NCBI GenBank assembly: GCA_014526335.1
Contig: JACTAT010000160.1
Location: 1-64,000 of the forward strand
Source of the DNA: Chrysaora quinquecirrha
Taxonomy: Eukaryota; Cnidaria; Scyphozoa; Semaeostomeae; Pelagiidae
Direction: 5' to 3'
DNA length: 64,000 bases
A program made the position numbers and the translations under genes. Of the stretch, positions 1 through 10,900 are shown in pieces; position 1 is the stretch's first letter, and the number at the start of each line of letters is the position of its first letter. The notes below the pieces were generated by a model that saw only the letters and a program-made list of their open reading frames with translations, did not search any database and was not told the DNA's origin.

Positions 1-59
1 CTTGGCAAACTAGATCTGAGCCAATGAACTTTTTTGGGCAAACAAACTTTCCTTGGGCC

Positions 60-440
60 ATAAGGTGTTTTTCAGCCAACAAGCTTTTTTTGACCAACAA
101 GCTTTTTTGGGCCAAAAAGCTTTTTTGGGCCAACAAGCTTTTTTGAGCCAACAAGCTTTTTTGGGCCAACAAATTTTTTGGGCCAACAAGCTTTTTTAGG
201 TCCACAGGCTTTTTTTGGCCAACAAATTTTTTGGACCAAAAGGGTTTTTGGGCCAACAAGCTTTTTTGGGCCAACAAGCTTTTTTGGGCCAACAAGCTTT
301 TTTGGGTCAACAAGCTTTTATGGACCAACATATTTTTTTGGGCCAACAACCTTTTTTGAGCCAACAACCTTTTTTGGGCCAACAAGCTTTTTTGGGCCAA
401 CAAGGTTTTTGGGCCAACAAGCTTTTTTGGGCCAAAAATT
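60..440. repeat. 18-bp minisatellite
   Basis: About twenty imperfect tandem copies of an 18-bp unit (GGGCCAACAAGCTTTTTT). Each unit carries a HindIII-type AAGCTT core. Because 18 is divisible by 3, the array stays open in two plus-strand frames and spells a monotonous FFGPTS-type peptide, which is best read as a by-product of the repeat. The array may continue to the left of the window. Confidence 0.9.
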
Positions 441-832
441 GAAGCAAATTATAACCATGCTCATCATTGTCATGTCCTAAAGTTCCATTGAAGTAATAAA
501 CAAGGACTAAACTGGGCCCATGGACCCCAAGTCTTAGTACAACCCTGATTATATGCAGCCCTGTTTATATACAACCCATATTACATGCACATTCTTACAA
601 ATGATAAATACACTGAAAATTAGACAAATTTTTAAGAATACAATAGATGGAGCTTGAAATCCATACCATTTCTGCAGCAACAAAAGATGAATTTTTTCAA
701 ACGTGTTGTTAATTATTTTGCAGCAAACCTTTTTATACCTTGATTTTAATGAGCGCATAGATAAGTTGAATTTAATCAAACTGTCTGATTTGGCTTTCTG
801 ACATGCTGACTATTCCTTTGGTTGGCCCTCTA
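441..832. other. Non-coding, 3' side of SDR gene 1
   Basis: No supported gene. AT-rich sequence between the minisatellite and the stop codon of the minus-strand dehydrogenase; it probably includes that gene's 3' untranslated region. Confidence 0.5.
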
Positions 833-1531
833 TTATGCATCAAGACTTCTACCATTAACATCTCTACTTATACCCAAAATAATTGGTCCTGCAGTCTTAA
901 CCCATTGTGCTGGGGATGGATATAACAACGCACTTCTTCCAAAGGTTGTTTGCAACATATCAGTATTTATAATCCCAGGGTTTAAGGGTACACAGGCAAG
1001 AGGAGGGGGCAGTTCCAGTGCAAGGGACTTTGACAGACCCTCCATCCCCCATTTGCTGCAGCAGTATGGAGCAACTTCAGGGGACACTGATTTCCCCCAA
1101 GTGGATGTGAAGTTAACAATAACCCCTTTCTTTGCTTTTAACATGTGTGGTACAAAATGACGGATACAGTTTGTTGTCCCTTTGATGTTAACATCAATGA
1201 CTTTATCAAACTCCTCGGCACTGATCTCCCATAGTTTGGCATTGTTGTTGATTAAGCCAGCGTTGTTTATAAGTAAATCAATTGGACCAAAATCCTTAAA
1301 AACACTCTCAGTCCATGCAGCAACTTCTGAATCATTTGATATATCAACAACAAAGAATCTTTTCTTTGATTTCTCTGCAGCATATTTTTCATTCAAAGCA
1401 TCAATTTTGGTTGAGTTTCTCCCACAACCAATAACGCAATGAGAATGTTCTTGAAAATATTCGGTCATTGCCAACCCAAGGCCAGCTGTTGCACCAGTAA
1501 TGACTATTGTCTTCTTGGGTATGCTTGTCAT
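833..1531 (-). CDS. Short-chain dehydrogenase/reductase (classical SDR), copy 1
   Basis: An intronless 232-residue reading frame with the classical SDR layout, an NAD(P)(H)-dependent oxidoreductase of unknown substrate. Seen: the nucleotide-binding TGATAGLG at residues 12-19, LINNAG at about 87-92, and the catalytic set Ser143, Tyr156 and Lys160 in a YCCSK motif, with Ser exactly 13 residues before Tyr as in the family. The length matches a typical classical SDR. The frame is open 37 codons further upstream, but the Met just before the Rossmann strand (MTSIPKK) is chosen because the extension has no SDR character and the paralogue next door starts at the equivalent place. It is divergent to a clear paralogue beginning at 1771. 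No signal peptide or membrane segment is seen. Confidence 0.85.
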   Translation of the reverse strand: MTSIPKKTIVITGATAGLGLAMTEYFQEHSHCVIGCGRNSTKIDALNEKYAAEKSKKRFFVVDISNDSEVAAWTESVFKDFGPIDLLINNAGLINNNAKLWEISAEEFDKVIDVNIKGTTNCIRHFVPHMLKAKKGVIVNFTSTWGKSVSPEVAPYCCSKWGMEGLSKSLALELPPPLACVPLNPGIINTDMLQTTFGRSALLYPSPAQWVKTAGPIILGISRDVNGRSLDA

Positions 1532-1770
1532 TGTCGCTTTGCCAGCAAATTCGCAGTCCGTCCAATTACCAACTTTCAAACAGGAAGAAAGAATCTCCAA
1601 AATGTCAGCTGATAAATTTAGCGGGAAAAATCTCGTTTTCATTTTATCAGCTGTTTTGAGATTTTGAAACAGAGACTATGTTCGTGTTGAAGATTATGTA
1701 ACAAATATAAAGTAGTTAAACTTTTGAACTTGTAATTTGTGAAGCAGAAGCACAAAGTTTGCTTATAAAA
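1532..1770. promoter_or_regulatory. Shared promoter interval of the divergent SDR pair
   Basis: The 239 bp between the start codons of two head-to-head paralogous dehydrogenase genes must hold both 5' untranslated regions and promoters. No TATA box is convincing. The role is inferred from position alone. Confidence 0.55.
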
Positions 1771-2463
1771 ATGGCACAAGCTGGCAGAGTTATCGTTATA
1801 TCAGGAGTTACTTCGGGCCTAGGCCATGCAATGGTCGAGTTTTTCTCCAAATCTGCACATACTGTGGTAGGCTGTGGCAGAACTATCGAAAAAATTCAAG
1901 ACCTAAATACCAGTCATTCATCTGGTCCTAAAAGATTCCACGTTTTAGATGTCTCCGCTGATCAAGATGTAAAGAACTGGGCTGATGAAATAATAGTGAA
2001 TTTTGGTGTCCCTGATCTCCTGATCAACAATGCCTCAGTGGTCAACAAAACTGCAAATTTTTGGAAGATGCCCATGGAAGATTTTGACAGAACTCTGGAT
2101 GTCAACATTAAAGGAGTTGCAAACTGTATCAGACATTTTGTTCCTCAGATGATAAAAGCCAAAAAAGGAACAATTGTCAATTTGTCCGCAGCATGGGGCA
2201 AAAGTGCATCACCCAGGGTATCAGCTTACTGCACCAGTAAATTTGCCATTGAAGGCTTATCAAAGGCTGTTGCCTCGGAGCTACCTGACCCTGTAACTTG
2301 TGTACCCCTTGATCCTGGGGTTATTAACACCCCAATGCTTCAGAAGATATTTGGCAATGCTGCTGCCAAGCAACAAACACCAGAGGCCTGGGTAGAAAAG
2401 GCTGGCCCATTCATTCTGAGTATTGATAGATCAATGAATGGTAAAAGTGTCAAGGTGAAGTAA
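1771..2463 (+). CDS. Short-chain dehydrogenase/reductase, copy 2, altered active site
   Basis: An intronless 230-residue paralogue of the SDR on the opposite strand, alike along its whole length (for example RHFVP, KKG, WGKS and ALELP/ASELP blocks). Seen: cofactor motif SGVTSGLG at 11-18, Tyr153 and Lys157 in YCTSK, and Asn112. Two family positions differ. The NNAG motif reads NNAS (86-89). The residue 13 before Tyr153, normally the catalytic Ser, is Ala140 (codon GCA), with a Ser one position earlier at 139. The enzyme may therefore be catalytically altered or may use Ser139; this is inference. The start is set at MAQAGR; an in-frame Met four codons upstream is possible. It is transcribed away from copy 1 across 239 bp. 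Confidence 0.85.
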   Translation: MAQAGRVIVISGVTSGLGHAMVEFFSKSAHTVVGCGRTIEKIQDLNTSHSSGPKRFHVLDVSADQDVKNWADEIIVNFGVPDLLINNASVVNKTANFWKMPMEDFDRTLDVNIKGVANCIRHFVPQMIKAKKGTIVNLSAAWGKSASPRVSAYCTSKFAIEGLSKAVASELPDPVTCVPLDPGVINTPMLQKIFGNAAAKQQTPEAWVEKAGPFILSIDRSMNGKSVKVK

Positions 2464-2767
2464 CATCAGAGATATGCATTCCTTATCCTGGAAATTATTT
2501 GGATTTCGCTCTCGAAGAAATTTTAAATAAACTCCTACTTTAGCTACATAAAATAGTGGATAAAGTTGCAAACTGTTGTAGTTAATGGAATCATAGTTTG
2601 TGGTGTTGAATTAATTAAATGTGTCGCTTGTGAAGTGCAACAAAATGGAAGATTTACTAATCAGACTGTTATTTCCTGAAATTAAGATTAAAAAGTAAAA
2701 ATTTAAAAAGTAAAAATTGGTAAAGCGCAAAAAAATTTTCCAAAGCGTGCAAGATGTAAACGTAGTA
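2464..2767. other. Non-coding after SDR copy 2
   Basis: AT-rich sequence with a short near-direct duplication (aaaaagtaaaaattt-like) around 2690-2715. No gene is seen. Confidence 0.5.
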
Positions 2768-3048
2768 CACGCTTTTTTCTAAGGAACACCTTTATAAGAA
2801 ACTTGAGGCTAAAAAATTTCCAACAAATTAAGGAACTTCTAGGAACTATCGAGGCTTGGACGAAGGAACTAAGAATAACTTTTTTTAAGAACAAGACGGT
2901 TAGAACAACTTAATGACCGAATAACAATATATTTGTCATCGTAAAAGCAAGGAACAGTATGAGCAACTACCAGTCTCGTTTTGTTGAATAGATCCCCAGC
3001 CTCAACTCAGACCAAAGGTTACGTAAGAAAGGTAACAAAAAAAACGTG
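2768..3048. mobile_element. MITE, CACG-poly(T) family, TA target site
   Basis: A 281-bp non-autonomous element. It begins CACGCTTTTTT..AAGGAAC and ends with a degenerate inverted version ..AAAAAAAACGTG. Internal AAGGAAC and GAGGCT/AGCCTC words are shared with the copies at 22761, 26299, 28137 and 32070. TA dinucleotides flank both ends (2766-2767 and 3049-3050), as Tc1/mariner-type transposition would leave. The superfamily is inferred from the TA duplication only. Confidence 0.7.
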
Positions 3049-3182
3049 TAGCAATAACTAAACACATGTTAACTCAACATAAATCTCTGTTCTCTTAAAT
3101 TGATTCTCTTTGGCTGAAAAATTATGCAAATATAAGCACACCTCTTAGGAAGCAAAGGAGATTTAAACAAAACAGAAATTGC

Positions 3183-3272
3183 ACACGTACACACATAGTA
3201 CACGTAAAATTTCACTCAGAGATGAAACACGTACACGTATGCGCATACACGTAAAATGTCACTCAGAGGTGT
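3183..3272. repeat. Short tandem duplication with ACACGTA words
   Basis: Two near-identical stretches (ACACGTAAAAT, then TCACTCAGAG) about 60 bp apart, interspersed with CACGTAC words. It lies 3' of the GPCR gene. No function is evident. Confidence 0.55.
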
Positions 3273-3354
3273 TTTATCATCTTAAAGACACGCAGATCTG
3301 TGTATCAGCAAAGTTAGTACACACACATTACGTTCAATCTGAAGAGGTTTTTCT

Positions 3355-4605
3355 CTAAACTAATGTTTCCTTCTTGTTATTTTGTAAAAGCCCCTCTTTC
3401 AAAGCACTGTGACAAGGCATTTTCTTTTCACGTGCCTCATTATAGTCATGGTTAACCTCCACCATCTTAAGATTATCATTCTCCACCTTCAATAGCTTCA
3501 GCGTAAATTTCCGCGAGTCTCTGCGCACGTTTTGCGCGAATGTGAAATGCTGTGTGTTGGACTCAAGTCTTGAGGATTTTGTCCACTTCGTTGATCCCGA
3601 GGTTTTTCTGCGTCTAACGCAGCAACGCTTTGTCGTGACAAGGTGGCAGAGTTGATTTCTGTAGTCCTCGCTCATGTAGAATAGCATCAATGGGTTAACG
3701 ACAGTAAGGCTATAGAATAAAGCCAATAGCATGGACCATATATGTGCCATGCTGTCGTTTCTTGGTAGAGCATTTGAATCAGCAAGGACGTAGAATATTT
3801 CTAATGGTAATGTCGTCAGCGCGAATATGGTATAGATTATATAGAGAGCCTTTGTGAGCCGTTTGCTTTTGTATTCGCGTCGCTTCATCTGAGTATGCGT
3901 CGCTGCACTACCACTGGCCAGGAATTTCATACTGCGTTTCAAAGCACTGAAAATCTTAAGATAGCAGTAGGATGCTATAGCCATGGGAATGATGTATGTT
4001 ATTGTAAATACACATCCTCTGTATATTAGCTTGTATTGTAAAGACGGCCATACTGGTTTGCAAATGAAGCCGTTGATTTTATTGCTGTATGCCAAATGAA
4101 ACTTCCCGTTAATTGGTGCAGAAAGCGATGCATATGAAAATGCCCATATGAAGCCAATTATCATGCATACATGTCGTAGTCTTATCTTAGATTTCATTGG
4201 GTTCAGCACGACTTGGTAACGCACTAAACTAAGAGCTGTATGGGTAAACACCGAAACACCAACGATACACTCGCCCAGGGCACCTAGAAAGTACTTACAT
4301 AGAAACTCACCGAACGGCCATCCTGTGAAATGGTACATATTAGCCAGTGGGATATTCAGCAAAGTCACAAACAGATCTGATACAGTTAGGTTGAAAACGA
4401 GCCAGTTTGTTGCACTGTGCATTGAACGATAACGAAGTATTACAGCAGCGAGAAGAATGTTCCCAGTGGTGCCAAGAAGGAACACAACGCAGTGGACAGA
4501 AATCTCTATGATTGTCTTTACTTGAAGCTGTTTGGTGCTTGTAGGGCTATTAACATCGTAGTTTTTTAAGGTGTCCATGCTATTGTTGCCGACTGAACCG
4601 TTCAT
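3355..4605 (-). CDS. Class A (rhodopsin-family) G-protein-coupled receptor, intronless
   Basis: A 416-residue seven-transmembrane receptor of the plasma membrane; the ligand is unknown, perhaps a peptide or amine. Seen: glycosylation sites near the N-terminus (NGS at 2, NNS at 7), TM1 with Asn49, TM2 NLTVSD with Asp77, the TM3/ECL2 disulphide pair Cys103 and Cys182, Trp154 in TM4, Pro207 in TM5, Pro267 in TM6 and NP at 304-305 in TM7, then a basic Ser-rich tail of about 100 residues. Three switch motifs are unusual: DRY reads VRY (Val128-Arg129-Tyr130), the TM6 CWxP reads TTLP, and NPxxY reads NPLML with Tyr two residues late. Single-exon genes of this family are common in invertebrates. Start chosen at the first Met, which gives a normal-length N-terminus. 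Confidence 0.85.
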   Translation of the reverse strand: MNGSVGNNSMDTLKNYDVNSPTSTKQLQVKTIIEISVHCVVFLLGTTGNILLAAVILRYRSMHSATNWLVFNLTVSDLFVTLLNIPLANMYHFTGWPFGEFLCKYFLGALGECIVGVSVFTHTALSLVRYQVVLNPMKSKIRLRHVCMIIGFIWAFSYASLSAPINGKFHLAYSNKINGFICKPVWPSLQYKLIYRGCVFTITYIIPMAIASYCYLKIFSALKRSMKFLASGSAATHTQMKRREYKSKRLTKALYIIYTIFALTTLPLEIFYVLADSNALPRNDSMAHIWSMLLALFYSLTVVNPLMLFYMSEDYRNQLCHLVTTKRCCVRRRKTSGSTKWTKSSRLESNTQHFTFAQNVRRDSRKFTLKLLKVENDNLKMVEVNHDYNEAREKKMPCHSALKEGLLQNNKKETLV

Positions 4606-5353
4606 TTTCTCGACAGTTCTAGCTACTTGTGCCAGCCAGATAGCTTTCCAGGAGTGGCCTTTAGTTTTTATAAGTAGTTTTCAAAAAATCGGATAAGCCA
4701 GAATGTAGAGAAAAATTTGGTTTTTGTGTTTCTCTATCGATTCCTACTGTGCAACTGTGCACAACTGTTCACTGTAATACCACATTTATAAACTGGGAAG
4801 GGAATTTCGCCCAAAATTTCTTGATGAGATTAGCATGGTTTTGCCATCTGCTCATTTAAAAGCTTGAAAATTGATTGAAAAATTAAAGGTTTTGAGATAG
4901 TACACCACATATTGCGCAAGTTTCAAGGTCACTGGGTCATTTTATACGTAGTATAATTTGTTCATTAGTAATTTTTTACAGAACTTAAGTCTAGGTCAAG
5001 AATAGATGACAATTACTTTTTAATTAATGATTTGGACAACACAAAGCGTAAATCAATTATTTCTGTATTCGATCGGAGGAACAAGTCCAATGTCCAAAGG
5101 GGAAGCTGGATGAACTGGATCAAGTTTCAATACCGGTTTTCGCGGAGTTGGCAATGCCACTTCCTGGTTTCTTTTCCTGGAATTCGTGAGACTTATTCAA
5201 TACAAACATTGTGTATTGAATTGAATTCTTTCCTTATCACGCGCAGTATTCCTGCAAAAGCTGCGCATCTTCGGCCTCGTGAAAAAAGTGAGTTGCAGTC
5301 TGTTTCTCTCTCCTTCCTCCGTGTTGAAAGAATTAGTCTAGTTTTTCATTGAA
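4606..5353. promoter_or_regulatory. Divergent promoter region, GPCR and TOMM22
   Basis: 748 bp between the starts of the minus-strand GPCR and the plus-strand TOMM22 gene. It should contain both promoters and 5' untranslated regions. A 106-codon open frame at 5032-5352 runs up to the TOMM22 start but shows no recognisable domain and is treated as untranslated sequence. Confidence 0.45.
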
Positions 5354-7072
5354 ATGGACAATCCAGAAATAGAAAACCTGGTAAGTAACAATTTCTTAAT
5401 TGATCATATTTAGTCCTTAAACTGAAATAAGTTCAGAATGGCCGTGCTGATACTTTCTGAATTGAAAGTCTGGGTGCTTACCTAATAACCTATTAGGCCC
5501 GGTCTGCTGGCCTAAACCTGCTAGCTAACTATTCCTCGTTGAACTTCCTAGGCTAGCTAGATAGGTACGTAATAGCTTATAGAAGTTTGAATGTCGTTCT
5601 ATTGTGGTGATCTAAGTAGAAGTTATGCGTAACGCAGCACGAAAGAGGGGAACAACATTCGCAGAATTTTGGGGGGGGAGAGGATGGGTGGGTGTCCTGT
5701 TATTGAAGTAGGACCAAGACAAGAGAAGAAGGAATGGACAGAAGAAGGACTTGCCCTGGAATCCCAAAAGGTGGTTGTGCTTGGGGGGATTTTGGGGTAA
5801 GTTGTAGCCTGGTGCCCAAAATAGCTCAGAGACGTTAAAAAAGTCCAGAAAAAGGGGTCTCCATTGCTGATTACAGTTTTGACTGACCTACGTACCTACC
5901 TATACACTGTACTGCTAAAAAGGTATCTGATTGCAGTGTGCTAAGAGTGGCCACATCTAGGGGCTCTGGGAAAATTTTAAAATGCCTTGTTTGCTCTAAA
6001 TTCAGCCTGCAGATGATGAGGAGGATGACTTTGAAGATGAAACTGTTCTTGAGAGAGTAATGGCTTTATCAGAAATGTTTCCAACAAGTTTACGAAAGGG
6101 GGTCAATACTGTATACAATAAATCAGTGAAAGGTCTCGGAGCAGCTTATAGCTTTACACGTTCTTCATTATGGATTGTTGGTACCTCAGTCGTGATTCTA
6201 GCCCTGCCTGTTGTGTTTGAAGTAGAAAGAGTCCAGACTGAAGAAGCACAGCTGTTGCAACAAAGACAGGTAAGCTGTGGAATAAAGCTATTTATTGCAC
6301 AAATTATACATTGTTACATATTTAGTGCTTGAATTGAAAAGATTTTTTCAGTGAGGTCTGGGTTGCACAGCATTTTCTTGAAGATTGCAGGCATCTTGAT
6401 TAAGGGAATCAGCTTGCAGTAATGTGGATTGCTGTTGCTCAAGGAGAGGCAATGCAGCAATTTTGTTTCAATTTAACAAATGATGTAAGAAATGAAAAGA
6501 AAAGGAATCTGCTACAATTAATGTAAATAATATCTGCAGAAACTCAGAAAACTAGATCAGAAACTCAAAAAAAGAAAATTACTTGAATGCCTCCTTGAAC
6601 TGATAAACTGGGACTTGAATCCTTTCTTTCACATCTATTCAAATAAAAACTGAAATTTGAAGGAAAATTTGCTGCACTTCTCCTTTGCAATCAAGGTTGT
6701 TGCAAGTGGAGGGGATTCCTTTACTCAAAATGTCCATCATTTTTCAGAATAATGTGGAGGGGATTCCTTTACTTAAGATGTCCACCGTCTTACAGAAAAT
6801 TTCTTGCTGACCCAGATCACTTTGAAAAGGTGTCAATAGAGCAACTGAAAATTGAGCAATGGGGTACAAAAAAGAAATGCTAGAGGGCCAGCTCAAGGCA
6901 CATACAACTATGCTACACACTATGATATATGTGTTTGTAGTTTTGATTCTATTTGCTATAAGTTTTGAATTTATGAACTTGTTTCTTAATTTTCTTTTAG
7001 ATACTACTTGGGCCTGGAGCTTCTGGGGGAGTACCTGGTGCTGCACCCCCAATGGGAATGCCAAGACGATAA
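5354..7072 (+). CDS. TOMM22: Mitochondrial import receptor subunit TOM22
   Basis: Central receptor of the TOM complex in the mitochondrial outer membrane, which receives presequence proteins from the cytosol. Three exons were read by eye: 5354-5380, 6006-6269 and 7001-7072, all phase 0 with good GTAAG donors and pyrimidine-rich acceptors, giving 120 residues (human TOM22 is 142). Seen in order: an acidic cytosolic segment (DDEEDDFEDE), the conserved ALSEMFPT block, a membrane segment near residues 65-85 (SSLWIVGTSVVILALPVVFE), then the Gln-rich QQRQILLGPGASGG tail, which closely matches the animal family. An AATAAA at 7347-7352 is a candidate poly(A) signal. The gene is convergent with peflin, whose coding end is 869 bp away. 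Confidence 0.93.
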
Positions 7073-7940
7073 TGAAAGTGACAATCATATAGGTTTGTTT
7101 GTTATTTAAAATTATACATGCGAAAATGCTGGTCTGGATGCCAAAGTACTGCATGCAGATTTTTCTCAGACATCAATATGCATTGTGCATGGTAAGACAT
7201 TAAATGCAAATTTTTTTTCTGCTGTATTCATTGCTATGTTTGCAGAGATAAAAAATGTGTAAACGTCTTAAAGATTTAAGATTTCATTCCAATAGTTTTG
7301 AAATACGCATGTTTGCAAAGTTTTTGTTTTTGAAAAGTCTTTTTCAAATAAAACCATAACTCAAGAGAGGAAACTTATAGGAAGAGAAATTTTTATTTGG
7401 TTGATACAAGTTATGTTATATTCAAAATATATATCTGATATGCAAAAAGGGTCACATTATGTTTTACGTTTACTTTGAGTAATGCAGCAAGTACAAAAAA
7501 AGATATTAATGATTATTGGTAAAGAAAAAATTATAGGTGTAGTAGTGCAGCAAGCTACCAAAATTAATATATTGTATACATACTTTTCAGCAGTCTTATC
7601 TAATTAAGTGCTACTGGGATAACTACATTGCAAATCTAACATGACAAAAAATCCCAGGGGAATTGTAAAAACCTTGGTTCCAATGTATCACAGCAGGTGA
7701 TGCAACTTTATGAGAATAAAATTACCACTAGCCTACTTAATAGAAACATAACATGTTTCTAATTGAAAAAATTAGTTCTGCTTATTATATTAACAGCGGA
7801 TAATATTAATTACAAATAGTACTGACTAAGCTTGTAATGATAAAGATGATTTCCATATTGCCCAGTGATCAGCAGATAACTTTCTTTCCTCAAAAGGATT
7901 GATTTTTAGCCCCAAATTGACCCAGCCATTTCTTCTCATT
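7073..7940. other. Convergent 3' region of TOMM22 and peflin
   Basis: AT-rich sequence between two convergent stop codons. A plus-strand AATAAA (7347-7352) and a minus-strand AATAAA (read as TTTATT at 7392-7397) lie 40 bp apart, so the two transcripts may abut or overlap at their 3' ends. Confidence 0.45.
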
Positions 7941-10900
7941 TCACTTCAAACTAGACAGCTTGTTGTCTAATACCATTTCTAAGAACTAAACAGAGATAAA
8001 ATATTAATATAAAACATCTGGTGTTGTTAAGGTTTGCACGAGTGCCAAGAAAAAATCTGTCAATTTTTCAAACATTCAAGGTGAGCTGGCACGCGAATTT
8101 GGTGATGTCTTGTTGAAGCAATTAGTTGGAATTGAACCTTCTATCTGAGGTTTTGTAATAGAAATTATTGTTTTTATAAGAGAACACCTCCCAGGAATGC
8201 TTTTTCTATATCAGACCCAAATATGACATGCAAGAACTTCAACATTAGCTATCTATCTTAAAAGAACATGTATGGGCAATGGACAAAAAATATCTTTCAC
8301 ATTTAACAATATCTACCTTCTCAAAAAATCTGTTTTCTGGTGTGAAAATACTTATATTCCGCATCAAAAATCGAAAATCTGCAAGTTTTTAAACTAAGGA
8401 CACAATAAGTTATTGGATTTTGCTGTTCACATCACTATCTCGAAATATCGTCGGGAACAAGCCCACACTGCCACACCTCTTTGTCATAAAAGTTTCGGAT
8501 TGGAACTTCCACTGAAATTAAATCGCTATGTCACTGATGACAAATTTGCAATGTAAATTTATGGCCCTCCAAACAATAATCCTTACATCAAATCCAGTAA
8601 ACATGCTAGAGCAAATTGCAAAGGCAAAATAGCACTACATGTATTTGTTTTAAATAAGCCCTTTATAAGAAACCTTGACTCTCGAATGGCTAAACATACG
8701 TTTTAGCTGCACTTAGCATAGATTTCTTTTCGGTAAAGGGCTCACAGCATTGAATTTTTTCAAAATCTCAAGATATCGGGTTTTCGATGCGAAAATCGTA
8801 TAAAGCATCCAAAACTTGTCCTATTGTCCTAGCGCTTGTGATCTTAATAGTTTTATGAGGATTCAAAGTTCCTGGTTCCTGACTGAATGGCTTTGACCAT
8901 AAAAAATGAAGTTGGTGAATCTTTTTACTCCATTCAGTCTAAGCCCTTATAAAATAAAAAACTTTCAATGCTCGTAAAATGGAAATACTTACGCCTAGAT
9001 AGTAAAGCTTTGCACATAGACTAAATTTTGTGTGCTTTATATGATTTTTTGCATTGAAAACTTGATATCTTGGGATTTCGGAAAATTTCAATGCTATCAG
9101 CCGATTACCGAAATCATCTACTGGCAAAAACGACATTACAGTAGATCATTTACCTGTTCGTAGTTAATGTGAATGACCCCTCGTTGTTGATTGTCATATC
9201 TTTTGAATGCATCTGTTAATGACTTGAGCATAACACAGCATTGGATAAAGTCGTCAAATTTCATTGAGTTTACACTATTCCTATCAAAAACTCGAACACA
9301 TAGTCGACAGAATTCCATTGACCTAGAACAACATAATAAAATAAGAACTTTTTTCCCTTGAGAAATAAATAAGTTTATGTGAAACAAGGCAAGCAATTCG
9401 ATTTCCTTTAGTGTCGTGGACAGATGTCCAACTATAGCGCAAAGCAAAGTCGGCTCAGACATAGTCAATAGAAAGGAGGACTGGTCTGGAAGCCTATTGT
9501 TATAACTCTTTGTCTCGATTATCACTAGTCACGTGACCTAACTGAGTGCACGCTGAAAGTCCGCCAGTACGGTTTTGTTGTTGGCAATCGCGATGTGTTG
9601 GAAGTTTGTGCCTATTTATCCTCATTTTTATGATACAGATGACAGAATTTAACCATCAAAACGATTAAATAGATATTTCAATATGCCTGGAGCCAACTGC
9701 TCGCTACCAGGATGTCAAACAAGTCGAAGAAAACATTATACAGGAATTTCGATATTTCGTGTGTCGCAAAGACAATCTCCAGATTTCGTGACTTGGCGGG
9801 AAGCAACAATAAACATCATAAAGAAATATCGTGAAGTTGATGATAATTTCAAGAGACAAATCAATTCTGCAAACATTTATACTTGCGAAAAACATTACAA
9901 GCTTGAAGATATTGAATATACAAGTAAGTATTTCGTTGCACATTTATTGGTTAGGATACCTTTGCCTCTTGGCCTAAAGCAAAATGTCTTTTATGATAAA
10001 TTTTTTTAATTCATGCAAGTACAGAAAGACAGAAACTCAAAATCTATTATTTGTCTTGCGATCCCTGTTTATCATCAATATATCTTTATTATTTATCTAT
10101 AAATGGAAGACTAGCAATAAAGCTTGTTTTCAAGAAGGTGCTTTTCATAAATATTTATTTTCAAAAATTTTGATTTCTTGTTTCCTTTGCAGAGACTGGC
10201 AAGAAAGTTCTCAAATTTGGAGCTCTTCCCACAATAAATCTTCCTCAAAAGTCACACCCATCCAAAAATGCACCAGAAAGAAAACCTCTTAGCATTGTGA
10301 ATGAGATTCCAGTATCAGTAAACCAGAAGTTACCATGTTACAAGAATTTTAAAGAACTGTGTGCAAGAATAACAAAATTAAAATTGAAATCATGGAATGT
10401 TGAGTTTGAAGGAAACATTATCTCATTTAAGTTGTATGATGAGAAGCCATATACCATTCCCAAATTTGAAATCATTATAGAGGAATGTTTTAAATTCACA
10501 TGTGTGATATTTGGTTGGCTTCTTCCAAGTGACCATGAAATATATGGTCAATTCAACCGTAGTTTGGAAAATGTGACTGTATCTGAGCTACTGCAGAGAG
10601 TTCAGCAATTTCAGTTGTGCCATGGATTGACAGAAACAGATGCTGAGTTGATTGACCATACTATTCCAAGCAAAGTGATACTTGGAAGAGAAAATGCCTT
10701 ACCTTTTGAAACAAAGGTTTATAAACGTACAAAAAATGCTTAGTTTTGCTTCAAGATGCTGATATATGTGTTAACTGTAGCAAACATGTAAAAAAGATTC
10801 AAGCAAAAGCACTTAAAAAGAGTTCCCAAATGAACATCCCTGCAAAGCGGAATGCACCTATTACAGCCACCCATCCAAATCGTGTGAAACTAGCTTTGCA

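Noticed and set aside
178..480. 100-residue and 75-residue open frames of FFGPTS / QQAFLG repeats
   Set aside because: Produced by the 18-bp minisatellite, which stays open because 18 is divisible by 3. No start context, splice site or unique sequence supports a gene.
5032..5352. 106-codon frame directly upstream of TOMM22
   Set aside because: No domain; position fits the 5' untranslated region and promoter of TOMM22, whose own start at 5354 is followed by correctly phased exons.
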